Shown here: positions 1 to 8,299 of the stretch, piece after piece
How positions within the stretch are numbered: position 1 is the first letter of the stretch
How the letters are laid out: each line of letters opens with the position of its first letter
Source of the DNA: Arcanobacterium wilhelmae
GTDB taxonomy: Bacteria; Actinomycetota; Actinomycetes; Actinomycetales; Actinomycetaceae
Direction: 5' to 3'
Length of the DNA: 64,000 nt
Assembly: GCF_029632765.1 (NCBI RefSeq)
Contig: NZ_CP121247.1
Span: 1,240,001-1,304,000, forward strand
The notes under the pieces: generated by a model
Database searches by the model: none
Told to the model about the DNA's origin: nothing
What the model saw: the letters and a program-made list of their open reading frames with translations, nothing else
Made by a program: the position numbers and the translations under genes

Positions 1-2113
1 CGATCAGGCCATGAGTGGGGCCAAGAATCTCTTCCAAGGGCTCAGCGAGCTCAGGATGGATGGGGGTCTTCTCCTGCAGGCCGTTCTTGCGCAGAGCGTA
101 GTTCGTGTGCGAGTTCGCACCCATCGGGCCCGGGCGGTACAACGCGGACACGGCGGAAATGTCGTCGAAGGTGTCGATCTTCATCTGCTTGAGGAGCGTT
201 CGCATGCCGCCGCCATCGAGCTGGAAAATACCGAGAGTTTCCGCCCTCGCCAGCATCTCGAAGGTCGTTTTATCATCGAGGGGGATCGCGTCGATATCCG
301 GCGCTTCCTTGCCATTATTGCGGATGTTCTCGAGCGTCTTGTTGATCACCGTGAGGTTCGACAGGCCCAAGAAATCCATCTTCACCAAGCCCAGCTCCTC
401 ACACTGCGGGTATTCAAACTGGGTAAGCACAGCGTCATCAGCGGCGCGCTTCATCATCGGGATCACGTCTGAAAGAGTCTTCGACGACATAATCACAGCA
501 CACGCATGCACGCCCGTCTGGCGCACAAGACCTTCAAGCCCCTTCGCGAGCTCAAACACCTTCTGAGCATCCGGATCGTTATCCACCGTCTCACGGAACT
601 CCACAGCCTCCGCATAACGCGGATGCTTCGGATCGTAGATGGAATTCACCGGAATGTCCTTGCCCATCACACCCGGCGGCATCGCCTTGGTGAGGCGATC
701 ACCCATCTCGTACGGATGGCCGAGCACGCGCGAAGAATCCTTCAGTGATTGCTTGGCCTTAATCGTGCCGAACGTGACCACCTGGGAGACCTTGTCCTTG
801 CCGTACTTCTCCTCCACATACTTGATCACCTCTTCACGGCGCTGATCGTCGAAATCGACGTCGATATCGGGCATCGAAATACGCTCCGGGTTCAAGAACC
901 TCTCAAACAGCAGATCGTGTTTGATCGGATCAAGCTGAGTAATCCCCAAAACATAGGCCACCATCGATCCTGCGCCAGAACCACGGCCCGGCCCCACACG
1001 AATACCGTGCTCACGCGCCCAGCGAATGTAATCCGACACCACGAGGAAGTACCCCGGGTAACGCATCTGCAAAATCACTTGGGATTCATAATCGACACGG
1101 GCACGAACGTCGTCGGGAATCACATCGCCGTAGCGCCAGTGGAGGCCCTTCTCCACTTCCTTCACGAACCACGTGAATTCGTCCTCACCTTCTGGAACGG
1201 GGAAGGCAGGCATGTAGTTGGCACCGTCGTCGGTGGTTTGGAACGAGACATTACAGCGCTCTGCGATCCACAACGTATTCTCGATCGCTCCCGGAATCTC
1301 ACCGAAAAGCTGCTGCATCTCCGCCGTCGAACGCAGGTAATATCCCGAGCCGTCGAACTTGAAACGATCCGGATCCATGAGCGTGGAACCAGAGTTGATA
1401 CACAGCATCGCATCCTGGATTCGCGCATCTTCCTTCTTCACATAGTGTGAATCATTCGTCGCAATAATCGGCGCACCAATGGACTTGGCGAGTTCGAGCA
1501 GGTCTTTTTGCACGCGATGCTCAATCTCGATCCCGTGATCCATGATCTCCACAAAGAAATTATCCTTGCCGAAAATATCCTGGAACTCACCAGCCGCCTT
1601 GTAGGCCTCTTCCTTCTGGCCCAGGCGAAGCCTCGTCTGAATTTCCCCCGACGGGCACCCTGCCGTGCCGATAATCCCCTCGTGATAGCGCTGGAGCAGA
1701 TCACGATCCATGCGCGGCCACTTACCCATCAAGCCCTCGGTAGCCGCAAGCGAATTGAGCCGGAACAGGTTGTGCAGGCCCGTGTTGTTTTCGGCCAGCA
1801 ACGTCATGTGCGTATAGGCGCCACGCGCCGACACATCATCGGCCCTCTGTGCCTCAGTTCCCCACTGCACGCGCGTCTTGTCAAAACGCGACGTACCCGG
1901 AGTCATGTATGCTTCCACGCCGATAATCGGCTTGATCCCCTCCGCCGTGGCCGTCTTGTAAAAATCGTAGGCGCCATACATATAGCCGTGGTCGGTGATC
2001 GCCACCGCACTCTGCCCCTGCGCCTTCACCTCCGCAATGAGCTTCTTGATTTTCGCCGCGCCGTCGAGGAGTGAGTAATCAGTGTGAACGTGAAGATGAG
2101 CAAAATCGGCCAT
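1..2113 (-). CDS. dnaE: DNA polymerase III alpha subunit (N-terminal part, cut by window edge)
   Basis: This is the replicative polymerase catalytic subunit, which copies both strands at the fork. About 704 codons are present; the family is usually near 1,180 residues, so the C-terminal fingers/tau-binding part lies outside the window. The N-terminal PHP domain opens with a HLHVHTDYSLLDG motif at residues 6-18. The catalytic acidic cluster MPDIDVDFDD lies at residues 414-423, with the DxD aspartates at 416-420, and the GPGRGSGAGS loop of the palm lies just upstream. The ATG at 2113 has no Shine-Dalgarno sequence but sits 6 nt after a TACACT hexamer, so the mRNA may be leaderless. It is the most downstream minus-strand gene here and is probably transcribed alone. 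Confidence 0.97.
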   Translation of the reverse strand, partial: MADFAHLHVHTDYSLLDGAAKIKKLIAEVKAQGQSAVAITDHGYMYGAYDFYKTATAEGIKPIIGVEAYMTPGTSRFDKTRVQWGTEAQRADDVSARGAYTHMTLLAENNTGLHNLFRLNSLAATEGLMGKWPRMDRDLLQRYHEGIIGTAGCPSGEIQTRLRLGQKEEAYKAAGEFQDIFGKDNFFVEIMDHGIEIEHRVQKDLLELAKSIGAPIIATNDSHYVKKEDARIQDAMLCINSGSTLMDPDRFKFDGSGYYLRSTAEMQQLFGEIPGAIENTLWIAERCNVSFQTTDDGANYMPAFPVPEGEDEFTWFVKEVEKGLHWRYGDVIPDDVRARVDYESQVILQMRYPGYFLVVSDYIRWAREHGIRVGPGRGSGAGSMVAYVLGITQLDPIKHDLLFERFLNPERISMPDIDVDFDDQRREEVIKYVEEKYGKDKVSQVVTFGTIKAKQSLKDSSRVLGHPYEMGDRLTKAMPPGVMGKDIPVNSIYDPKHPRYAEAVEFRETVDNDPDAQKVFELAKGLEGLVRQTGVHACAVIMSSKTLSDVIPMMKRAADDAVLTQFEYPQCEELGLVKMDFLGLSNLTVINKTLENIRNNGKEAPDIDAIPLDDKTTFEMLARAETLGIFQLDGGGMRTLLKQMKIDTFDDISAVSALYRPGPMGANSHTNYALRKNGLQEKTPIHPELAEPLEEILGPTHGLI

Positions 2114-2119
2114 GCGCCT

Positions 2120-2125
2120 AGTGTA
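2120..2125 (-). promoter_or_regulatory. Putative -10 of a leaderless dnaE transcript
   Basis: On the minus strand TACACT is followed by AGGCGC and then the dnaE ATG. This fits a -10 hexamer whose transcript starts at or next to the start codon. No clear -35 is visible. Confidence 0.45.
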
Positions 2126-2204
2126 CTTTTCCTCGCCCGCGAAGGCTACGAGCTACGCCACAGCGCCGACGTCGGTGAGCGAGTTTCGCCCGGAAACTTG
2201 CGGT

Positions 2205-2651
2205 TTACTCGCCCACGACGAGGCGCATATCCTGGTGCGCGATCCCCGCGTCCAGATACGTCCGTCCGTCCACTACCTCATAGCCGAGCGAGGAGTAAAA
2301 GCCCATCGCCTGTTCCTGCGCGGAGAGCACAATCTCGGCCCGCCCACAGGCTCGCTGCGCCGCGGCACGCGCGAGGTACTCCATGAGCGCCCGCCCGACG
2401 CCGGTGCCACGAGCATCCTTGCGGACCGCGACGCGCCCAATGTGATAGTGCCCAGGTGCGTCCTCGAGAAGCCGCGCCGTGCCGACGTCGGTGCCCTCCG
2501 CCGTCGCGAGCACGTGCAGCGTGCTCGGCGCCAAATCCGCATCGTCGATCTCTTCCTCAATCGGAACCTGCTGCTCGCCAACGAACACATCCAAGCGAAT
2601 ATCCCACGCGCGCTTCAGCTCTTCGGGCGTGGAAACCTCAATGATTTCCAT
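2205..2651 (-). CDS. GNAT family N-acetyltransferase (paralogue 1)
   Basis: This is a 148-residue acetyl-CoA-dependent N-acetyltransferase of unknown substrate. The N-terminus carries RLDVFVGEQQVP, the R-x2-VFV-x-EQ signature of ElaA/YjcF-like GNATs. The acetyl-CoA pyrophosphate loop is DARGTGVGRALM, near residues 80-91. The ATG at 2651 is chosen over an in-frame ATG at 2708 because GGGAGG sits 5 nt upstream of it and the longer form would run through a terminator hairpin. It is a tandem paralogue of the next gene upstream, sharing the VFVxEQ, D-x3-T-H-V and ARGxGVG blocks. A hairpin between the two suggests they are not simply co-expressed. Confidence 0.85.
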   Translation of the reverse strand: MEIIEVSTPEELKRAWDIRLDVFVGEQQVPIEEEIDDADLAPSTLHVLATAEGTDVGTARLLEDAPGHYHIGRVAVRKDARGTGVGRALMEYLARAAAQRACGRAEIVLSAQEQAMGFYSSLGYEVVDGRTYLDAGIAHQDMRLVVGE

Positions 2652-2670
2652 GGTGGCCTCCCTTCGGGTA

Positions 2671-2695
2671 AAAGAATCGGCCCCGAAGGGCCGAT
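2671..2695 (-). terminator. Rho-independent terminator between the two GNAT genes
   Basis: An 8-bp perfect stem (ATCGGCCC / GGGCCGAT) closed by a TTCG tetraloop on the minus strand is followed by TCTTT. It ends transcription from the lspA-rluD-GNAT side. Because it lies directly ahead of the next GNAT start, it could also act as an attenuator. Confidence 0.75.
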
Positions 2696-2710
2696 CCCAG
2701 TGTGCCATTG

Positions 2711-3166
2711 TCAGGCCGTGATGGTCTGATCCATCTCAAAATGCTTAATGCCCACATACTCGTAGCCGCCCTCAGCCCGGGTGTAGCCGAGAGTCTCATA
2801 GAACGGCACCGCGTGCTCCTGCGCTGCGAGAACGAGATGAACCTGGCCGTCCACCGCGTAATCCTCGAGGGCGATCCGTGCGACGCCCTTCATGAGCTCC
2901 TTGCCCACACCATCGCCACGAGCGTGCGAATTCACTGCGACGCGCGTGATACGCACGCGGCCCGGCTCTTCGAAAATAATACGGGCCGTGGCAAGATCCT
3001 CACCCTCATCCGAAACAGCAATCACGTGAGTGGTGCGGGGATCGTGATCGAACTCGTCCACTTCCTCCTCGACCGGCCAGTTTTGCTCCTCCACGAACAC
3101 ATCGTGGCGAATCATCCAGGTGCGGCGCAGGCCAACCATGTCGTCTTTTACGCGTTCAATCTTCAT
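2711..3166 (-). CDS. GNAT family N-acetyltransferase (paralogue 2)
   Basis: This is a 151-residue GNAT protein that resembles its downstream neighbour along its whole length. [21 protein letters not shown] at the N-terminus matches the ElaA/YjcF-type signature, and [11 protein letters not shown] near residues 83-93 is the acetyl-CoA loop. The ATG at 3166 overlaps the rluD stop by 4 nt (ATGA), so it should be translationally coupled to rluD and sit in an lspA-rluD-GNAT operon. The substrate cannot be read from sequence. The pairing with rluD suggests co-regulation, not a shared pathway. Confidence 0.85.
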   Translation of the reverse strand: MKIERVKDDMVGLRRTWMIRHDVFVEEQNWPVEEEVDEFDHDPRTTHVIAVSDEGEDLATARIIFEEPGRVRITRVAVNSHARGDGVGKELMKGVARIALEDYAVDGQVHLVLAAQEHAVPFYETLGYTRAEGGYEYVGIKHFEMDQTITA

Positions 3167-4083
3167 AACATCCCCTCTCTCATCATGTCTAACGCCTTTT
3201 GTAGGTCTGCCGGGTACTGCGACGTGAACTCCACGTACTTACCGGTGACCGGATGCGCAAAGCCCAACCGTACCGCATGGAGCCACTGGCGTGTCAGCCT
3301 CAGACGTTCACCCAGAGCCATATCTGCGCCGTACATTTCGTCGCCCACACACGGGTGCTTGATCGCGCTCATGTGCACACGGATCTGGTGGGTGCGGCCC
3401 GTTTCCAAGTGAACTTCGCACAAAGTGGCCCCTGCCATCGCCTCGAGCGTGTCGTAATGGGTGACCGCTCGCTTGCCATCTTCACGGATCCCCATTTTCC
3501 ATTGGTGACGAAAATCGCGCCCGATTGGCGCCTCGATCGTGCCCGAGAGTGGGTCCGGATGGCCTTGTACGAGCGCGTGATAGATCTTGGTGACCGTGCG
3601 CTCCTTGAAGGCTCGCTTGAGTACCGTGTAGGCACGTTCGGACTTGGCGACGACCATCGCGCCAGTTGTTCCGACGTCGAGGCGGTGCACGATCCCCTTA
3701 CGCTCGGGCGGGCCCGAGGTGGTGAGAGTAATCCCTGCGCCCAGCAGCGCGCCCAGAACGTTGGGACCTTCGAAGTTTAAAGAGGCGTGCGCAGCAACTC
3801 CCGCAGGCTTATCGACGACGACGATATCCGCATCTTCGTATAGGAGGTGGAGGTTGTCGATCGGTGTGGGTTGGGGCTCAGGCGACGGCGGCGGCGGAAG
3901 CTGTGCGCTGATGACCGCGCCCGCACTGACGCGTTCGGATTTGCCAACCCCGCGCCCGTCAAGAGAGACCTGGCCGCCCGCAACCAGTGCAGCAGCTTTC
4001 GAACGCGACAGGCCCGTGAGCGAAGCCAACACCGAATCAATACGATCGCCGTCGAACCCCGGAGGAACAAGATACGTGCTCAC
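3163..4083 (-). CDS. rluD: 23S rRNA pseudouridine synthase RluD family
   Basis: This is a 306-residue RNA-uridine isomerase that makes pseudouridine in 23S rRNA (helix 69 in the E. coli enzyme). Residues about 10-60 form an S4-like RNA-binding domain. The catalytic motif HRLDVGTTG is at 133-141, with Asp136 as the expected nucleophile. The GTG start at 4083 overlaps the lspA stop by 4 nt (GTGA), so it is coupled to lspA, an lspA-rluD pairing common in actinobacteria. The exact target uridines could differ from the E. coli enzyme; the family assignment is firm. Confidence 0.93.
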   Translation of the reverse strand: MSTYLVPPGFDGDRIDSVLASLTGLSRSKAAALVAGGQVSLDGRGVGKSERVSAGAVISAQLPPPPSPEPQPTPIDNLHLLYEDADIVVVDKPAGVAAHASLNFEGPNVLGALLGAGITLTTSGPPERKGIVHRLDVGTTGAMVVAKSERAYTVLKRAFKERTVTKIYHALVQGHPDPLSGTIEAPIGRDFRHQWKMGIREDGKRAVTHYDTLEAMAGATLCEVHLETGRTHQIRVHMSAIKHPCVGDEMYGADMALGERLRLTRQWLHAVRLGFAHPVTGKYVEFTSQYPADLQKALDMMREGML

Positions 4084-4562
4084 TTGGCCGCCCCTTTCCG
4101 GGCGTCCTCCCGCCCAACAACCACAATCAGAATCACCACGGCCACCACCAACACGATGTCCGCAACGTTCCCAATAAACAGGTTTCCGTACTTGATGAAA
4201 TCCACCACGTGGCCCACGCCAAATCCGGGCTCGCGGAAAAGGCGGTCAATGAGGTTACCGACGGCGCCCGCCCAGATCGCCGCGACCGTGCACTTGAGTG
4301 GAAGACGATCCGCTTTCCACACTGCGTATGGCAACAACACCGTAGCGAGCGTGGCGAGGATCGTGAAAACCCACGTGTGTCCGTTGAGGAAGGAGAACGC
4401 GGCGCCAGAGTTGAAGATGAGCTTCAGGCCGAGCCACTCGCCCAGAATTGGGACAGTGCGGCCGTCAGCGAGAGCCGCCAGCGCCCACTGTTTGGTGAGA
4501 AGATCGGCAAGGACCAGCACGATGCCCAGAGCCATCGCCACAGAAAAGTTACGGATTTTCAC
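4080..4562 (-). CDS. lspA: Prolipoprotein signal peptidase
   Basis: This is a 160-residue signal peptidase II, an integral membrane aspartyl protease that removes the signal peptide from diacylglyceryl-modified prolipoproteins. Four hydrophobic segments are visible. The conserved GNLIDR block is at 102-107, and the catalytic aspartates should be Asp121 (VVDFI) and Asp135 (GNVAD). Likely substrates in this window are the CapA-like and Afu-type binding lipoproteins. It is the first gene of an lspA-rluD-GNAT run and lies downstream of a strong hairpin that separates it from divIVA. Confidence 0.95.
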   Translation of the reverse strand: MKIRNFSVAMALGIVLVLADLLTKQWALAALADGRTVPILGEWLGLKLIFNSGAAFSFLNGHTWVFTILATLATVLLPYAVWKADRLPLKCTVAAIWAGAVGNLIDRLFREPGFGVGHVVDFIKYGNLFIGNVADIVLVVAVVILIVVVGREDARKGAAK

Positions 4563-4578
4563 TCCCCTAGAGTACTAC

Positions 4579-4609
4579 AAAGGGAGGCGGCCTCTGGCCG
4601 CCTCCCTTT
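4579..4609. terminator. Terminator hairpin between divIVA and lspA
   Basis: A perfect 14-bp stem (AAAGGGAGGCGGCC pairing with its complement) has a 3-nt loop. The A/T ends of the stem give a short T run on both strands. It terminates divIVA transcripts and may act bidirectionally. Confidence 0.75.
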
Positions 4610-4628
4610 GAGAAGAAAAGTAAATCGC

Positions 4629-5207
4629 TTACTTCTGCTCGGACTTCGAATCCACGTTTGCAAGCAGCGACTCGAGGTAGCTCTTCAGACGCGTACGGTA
4701 ATCGCGCTCGAACTCGCGAAGCTCGGCGATCTTGCGCTCGAGAACCGAACGCTCCTCCTCGAGCTTGGTGAGGGTGCGGTTGTGCACTTCCTCAGCCTCG
4801 GTGATGATGCGGGTCTTCTCAGCCTCTGCCTCCGACACAATGCGCTCAGACTCCGCCTTGCCGTTCGCCACGTACTCATCATGCAGGCGCTGAGCGAGGG
4901 AGAGCATGCCAGCGGCGCTCTGAGCCTCGTTGCCACCCGGGGTGGAAGCGAGAGCGGCGGTGGAGGTGGCATCGGTAGCAGGAGCCGCCTCAGCCTGGGC
5001 GCCGTTGTTTTCCAGCTCAGTCACGCGAGCCTGAGCGGCCTGAAGTTCAGCCTTCAGCTTCTCGTTCTCCTCGCGGTATTTCGTGATCGAGTAGGCGACC
5101 TCATCGAGGAAGAAATCCACCTCGTCCTGGTCATAGCCCTCTTCGACGCGCTGGGGCTCCTTGAAGCGCATGTTCACAACGTCAGTCTCAGTAAGAAGCT
5201 GTGCCAT
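4629..5207 (-). CDS. divIVA: DivIVA/Wag31 polar growth and septum protein
   Basis: This is a 192-residue coiled-coil scaffold that binds curved membrane at poles and septa and directs peptidoglycan synthesis in actinobacteria. The N-terminal lipid-binding segment ends in VEEGYDQDEVDFFLDEV, the conserved DivIVA block at about residues 21-37. Two long coiled coils follow (about 38-65 and 95-170), joined by an Ala/Thr-rich linker. GAGGTGAA precedes the ATG. The gene is at the distal end of the dcw cluster after sepF-yggT, its usual actinobacterial place. Confidence 0.95.
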   Translation of the reverse strand: MAQLLTETDVVNMRFKEPQRVEEGYDQDEVDFFLDEVAYSITKYREENEKLKAELQAAQARVTELENNGAQAEAAPATDATSTAALASTPGGNEAQSAAGMLSLAQRLHDEYVANGKAESERIVSEAEAEKTRIITEAEEVHNRTLTKLEEERSVLERKIAELREFERDYRTRLKSYLESLLANVDSKSEQK

Positions 5208-5338
5208 TGGTGTTCACCTCGTAGGTCTCATTAGTTACGTGCGTACGTGGACTAGACTACCCGAGAGCACTTCGTGCGCGCAGTCTTTCCCCGTTCATTA
5301 CGCCTTAGGTTTATCACATTTCGGTAACGGTGCGAAAG

Positions 5339-5626
5339 TCAGAACACCCAAATAACGATGCGCGCAAGGATCTGGAGGCCGAAAAACAGCGCCAAGAACC
5401 CCATATCCAGCGCGATCGCCCCGAAGCGCAAGGGAGGAATGAAACGTCCAAGGAAGCGCAACGGAGGATCCGTCAAGGAGTAGACCGCGTTCGCCATCAC
5501 CATGAGCACGCCGGTGGGAGTCCAATCCCGCGCGAGCATGCCCACCAGATCAAGAACCACCCGTGCGATCAAGATCCACAGGTAAATCTGGATCAGCCAA
5601 AAGAGCAGGTATCCGACCGTCGCCAT
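5339..5626 (-). CDS. YggT family membrane protein
   Basis: This is a 95-residue protein with two hydrophobic segments (about 4-25 and 68-93) around a conserved middle, TDPPLRFLGRFIPPLRFG. The YggT family is of poorly defined function, is linked to division and osmotic stress, and is almost always next to sepF. The start codon overlaps the sepF stop (TAATG), so translation is coupled. No catalytic residues are apparent. Confidence 0.9.
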   Translation of the reverse strand: MATVGYLLFWLIQIYLWILIARVVLDLVGMLARDWTPTGVLMVMANAVYSLTDPPLRFLGRFIPPLRFGAIALDMGFLALFFGLQILARIVIWVF

Positions 5627-6024
5627 TACGAGAAATCGTGAGTGGTGTCGTCGCCGCGCGAATCGAGTTTCACCTCGTGCGGGGTGAGGAGGAAAACGTC
5701 CTCAGAGATGCGCGAGAACTGGCCCGACAGGCCGAAGCACAGACCAAGCGCAAAATCCACAATTCGCGCGCGCTCTGCATCCGCAGCGTCCGAGAGGTTG
5801 AGGATCACCGGAAGGCCGCTGCGGAACTCAACTGCGAAATCCTTCACATCGCGGTACGAGGACACCCAGACGGTGACGATGCGCGCGATGTCGTTCGTTG
5901 CAACGGGGTGAAGCTCGGCGACCTCAGAATCGTCGAAGTACTCCTCCTCGTCGTAAAACTCCTCGTCATCGTACATATCCTCAGCTGGAGCGGCCTTTGC
6001 GCCCAGTCGATCCAAGAAACCCAT
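5626..6024 (-). CDS. sepF: Cell division protein SepF
   Basis: SepF anchors FtsZ filaments to the membrane and is essential in actinobacteria, which lack FtsA. The 132-residue protein starts with a MGFLDRLG amphipathic helix for membrane binding. A very acidic stretch follows (about 16-34, rich in Asp/Glu/Tyr), then the compact SepF fold (about 45-120) with NLSDAADAERARIVDF. The ATG at 6024 follows GGGAGGACACC; a longer upstream reading frame is rejected because it overlaps pgeF. It is co-transcribed with pgeF upstream and yggT downstream. Confidence 0.95.
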   Translation of the reverse strand: MGFLDRLGAKAAPAEDMYDDEEFYDEEEYFDDSEVAELHPVATNDIARIVTVWVSSYRDVKDFAVEFRSGLPVILNLSDAADAERARIVDFALGLCFGLSGQFSRISEDVFLLTPHEVKLDSRGDDTTHDFS

Positions 6025-6050
6025 GGTGTCCTCCCTAACGTTTACTATCG

Positions 6051-6839
6051 CTAACCTATTGCAGGGCGGGCGGAACTTTGGGGAACTTGGGCGGGCGTGT
6101 TGCCAACTGAAACAATTCCGGCAAATCGACCAGCCTGGTGCCCGAGCGCGCTCGACCTGCGATGGGAGAAGTACCGATCCGATTCGAGGGTGCACTCCCC
6201 AACGGCGAGCACCGGAACGCCAAGCTGGTCGATGAGCGCGCGTGCGATATCGAGTGACGGCATACCCCAGCTGGTCGTCGAGCGCGCGAGTGGGTGGCGC
6301 GCACCGACGTCGGCAGCCATTGCTTCGGGAACCTCGTAGCAACGCCCGCAAATGTGTGCGCCGAGTACGGCTCGCAGGGCCAACGCCGGGGTTCCGCGTT
6401 CGATCATGGCACGGGCAACCTTCGGTGCGATCTCCGCATCCATGCCGGCGCGCCCCACGTGCACCGCGGCAGCACGTGCACCGGTCGCGTCCAGAAGAAG
6501 CAGCGGCACACAGTCAGCTACCATCACCGCGGCAGCCTGGCCGCATTCGACGATCACGGCATCGCAATCCCCAGCGAAGAGCACCCCGCCTTCCTCGCGG
6601 GCGTCGCGGGCCCACGTGTAACAATCGGAGTGGATCTGATTCATCCACACGATCGGGGCACTCACCTCAGCTTGGACGCGCCGACGGTTTTCCTCCACCG
6701 CCTGCGGCGAATCGCCAACGTGCGGGCCAAGATTCAGCGAGCCGTACTCGCCCACCGACACGCCACCATCGCGCGCCGTGAACCCGTACTGAATTGCGCC
6801 AGCCGGCCCAACGAGAGTCTCATACTCAATCACTGCCAT
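6051..6839 (-). CDS. pgeF: PgeF/YfiH peptidoglycan editing and purine nucleoside phosphorylase-like protein
   Basis: This is a 262-residue multicopper-oxidase-like (DUF152) enzyme. Family members act as purine nucleoside phosphorylase/adenosine deaminase, and E. coli PgeF keeps wrong amino acids out of the muropeptide. The zinc-site residues are visible as NQIHSD (His70), VADCVPL (Cys110) and AAVHVGRAG (His127). The ATG at 6839 is preferred over the one at 6848 because a TACAAT hexamer ends 7 nt before it, giving a leaderless start; the upstream ATG overlaps that hexamer. It lies between ftsZ and sepF, as in most actinobacteria. Confidence 0.9.
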   Translation of the reverse strand: MAVIEYETLVGPAGAIQYGFTARDGGVSVGEYGSLNLGPHVGDSPQAVEENRRRVQAEVSAPIVWMNQIHSDCYTWARDAREEGGVLFAGDCDAVIVECGQAAAVMVADCVPLLLLDATGARAAAVHVGRAGMDAEIAPKVARAMIERGTPALALRAVLGAHICGRCYEVPEAMAADVGARHPLARSTTSWGMPSLDIARALIDQLGVPVLAVGECTLESDRYFSHRRSSALGHQAGRFAGIVSVGNTPAQVPQSSARPAIG

Positions 6840-6846
6840 ACCACGC

Positions 6847-6852
6847 ATTGTA
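6847..6852 (-). promoter_or_regulatory. Putative -10 for pgeF-sepF-yggT
   Basis: TACAAT on the minus strand is 7 nt before the pgeF ATG. Together with the ftsZ terminator just upstream, it suggests that pgeF-sepF-yggT form their own leaderless transcript. Confidence 0.45.
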
Positions 6853-6934
6853 TCTACGCACGCCCCGGTATTGCCGCGGGGTTGGCCTCGCAGTGGTCGG
6901 CAGTGTTTGCCTCTCCGTCACGGCTCGCCACTCG

Positions 6935-6975
6935 AGAAAAAATGCCGCGGGCCTGGGAAAACCCAGGCCCGCGGC
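6935..6975 (-). terminator. ftsZ Rho-independent terminator
   Basis: A perfect 14-bp G/C stem with a 4-nt loop (6944-6975) is followed on the minus strand by ATTTTTTCT. This is the strongest intrinsic terminator inside the dcw cluster and marks the end of the mraZ-ftsZ block. Confidence 0.9.
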
Positions 6976-7000
6976 GGACAAGAAATCGCACGAGTTCTTT

Positions 7001-8176
7001 TTACTCGTCGAACAGGAACGGCGGGATGTCCAAATCCGGGCGCTTGTGCTCCGGCTCGGCGGGCGCGGCGGCTGGCGCCGGAGCAGAGGCCGCCTGCTCT
7101 GCGGCGGGACGAGTGATCACAGGCTCAGCCGCAACCGGTGCAACAGGGGCAGGAGCGGCCGGAGCAGGCTCCTCAACACGGACCGAACCCGGAGTGCGCT
7201 TCGCCTTGTCCTCGGTGGGCAGGAGGTAATCGTCCTCTTCGTCGAAGCCGGCGGCGATCACAGTGACGTTCACTTCGTCGCCGAGAGTCTCGTCCAGGAT
7301 CAGGCCAACGATGATGTTCGCCGACGGGTCCACAGCTTCCTTCACCAGCTGAGCTGCGGCTGCCTGCTCCTTGATGCCGAACTCCTTCGACGCGGTGAAC
7401 GCGAGGAGAACACCGTGGGCGCCGTCGATCTTTGCCTCAAGGAGCGGGGAGGAAATCGCGTTTTCCGTGGCGCGCAGGGCGCGATCTGGGCCGGATGCCG
7501 AGCCGATGCCCATCAGGGCCGTGCCAGCGTCCTTCATGATGGCCTTCACGTCCGCAAAGTCCAAGTTGATCTCGCCTGACTGGGTGATGAGATCCGAGAT
7601 GCCCTTCACGCCCGAGCGCAGTACCTCATCCGCGAGGCGGTACGCCTCGATCACGGAAATATCTTCGTCCGAGATCTCCAGGAGGCGATCGTTCGGGATC
7701 ACGATGAGCGTATCAACTGCGGCACGAAGTTCCTTAATGCCCTCCGTGGCATTGCGGGAACGCTGAAGGCCCTCGTAAGAGAAGGGGCGGGTGACAACGC
7801 CGACGGTCAGTGCACCGAGCTCGCGCGCGGCCTGTGCCACTACCGGAGCGGCGCCAGTACCGGTTCCGCCGCCCTCGCCGGCGGTCACGAAGACCATATC
7901 GGCGCCCTCGAGCGACTTCTCGATCAGGTCCTTGTTCTCTTCCGCGCTGCGGCGGCCAACCGACGGATCTGCGCCAGCGCCAAGGCCGTGCGAAACATCG
8001 CGGCCGATATCGAGCTTGGTTTCCGCCTCCGACTTCACTAGCGACTGGTTGTCGGTATTCACGGCGATGAATTCGACGCCGGCGAGGCCGTCCTGAATCA
8101 TGCGATCCACGGCGTTCACACCACCGCCGCCGACTCCGACCACCTTGATCGTTGCGTTGTTATCCAGAGGGTACAT
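7001..8176 (-). CDS. ftsZ: Cell division protein FtsZ
   Basis: This is the tubulin-like GTPase that forms the Z ring. The 391-residue protein has the G-box GGGTGTG at 102-108, the T7 loop [10 protein letters not shown] near 203-213, an Ala/Pro-rich linker and the C-terminal peptide [10 protein letters not shown] used by SepF and FtsW. The ATG at 8176 follows GAAAGGAAG; an in-frame extension to 8236 lacks a Shine-Dalgarno sequence and FtsZ homology. A 123-nt gap from ftsQ with a small hairpin suggests a dedicated promoter in addition to read-through. Confidence 0.98.
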   Translation of the reverse strand: MYPLDNNATIKVVGVGGGGVNAVDRMIQDGLAGVEFIAVNTDNQSLVKSEAETKLDIGRDVSHGLGAGADPSVGRRSAEENKDLIEKSLEGADMVFVTAGEGGGTGTGAAPVVAQAARELGALTVGVVTRPFSYEGLQRSRNATEGIKELRAAVDTLIVIPNDRLLEISDEDISVIEAYRLADEVLRSGVKGISDLITQSGEINLDFADVKAIMKDAGTALMGIGSASGPDRALRATENAISSPLLEAKIDGAHGVLLAFTASKEFGIKEQAAAAQLVKEAVDPSANIIVGLILDETLGDEVNVTVIAAGFDEEDDYLLPTEDKAKRTPGSVRVEEPAPAAPAPVAPVAAEPVITRPAAEQAASAPAPAAAPAEPEHKRPDLDIPPFLFDE

Positions 8177-8193
8177 TGCGCTTCCTTTCGAAA

Positions 8194-8212
8194 CTTCAAG
8201 TAGAACTTGAAG
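8194..8212 (-). promoter_or_regulatory. Hairpin in the ftsZ leader
   Basis: A CTTCAAG / CTTGAAG inverted repeat with a 5-nt loop lies just upstream of the ftsZ ribosome binding site. Similar short dyads sit ahead of ftsZ in other actinobacteria as I recall. Its role is unknown; it could affect translation or bind a regulator. Confidence 0.35.
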
Positions 8213-8299
8213 GATTTCTTGTCCAATCTCGCGCAAAAGGTAAAGGTCAAAGCCCTCTCTCGCAACGACCTTCCGGGCGTGTTGCGAAATTCGGTTGAG

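Noticed and set aside
2205..3166. GNAT pair as a toxin-antitoxin module
   Set aside because: No ribbon-helix-helix or DUF1778 antitoxin gene is adjacent, and the signature is of ElaA/YjcF-type GNATs, not TacT/AtaT toxins.
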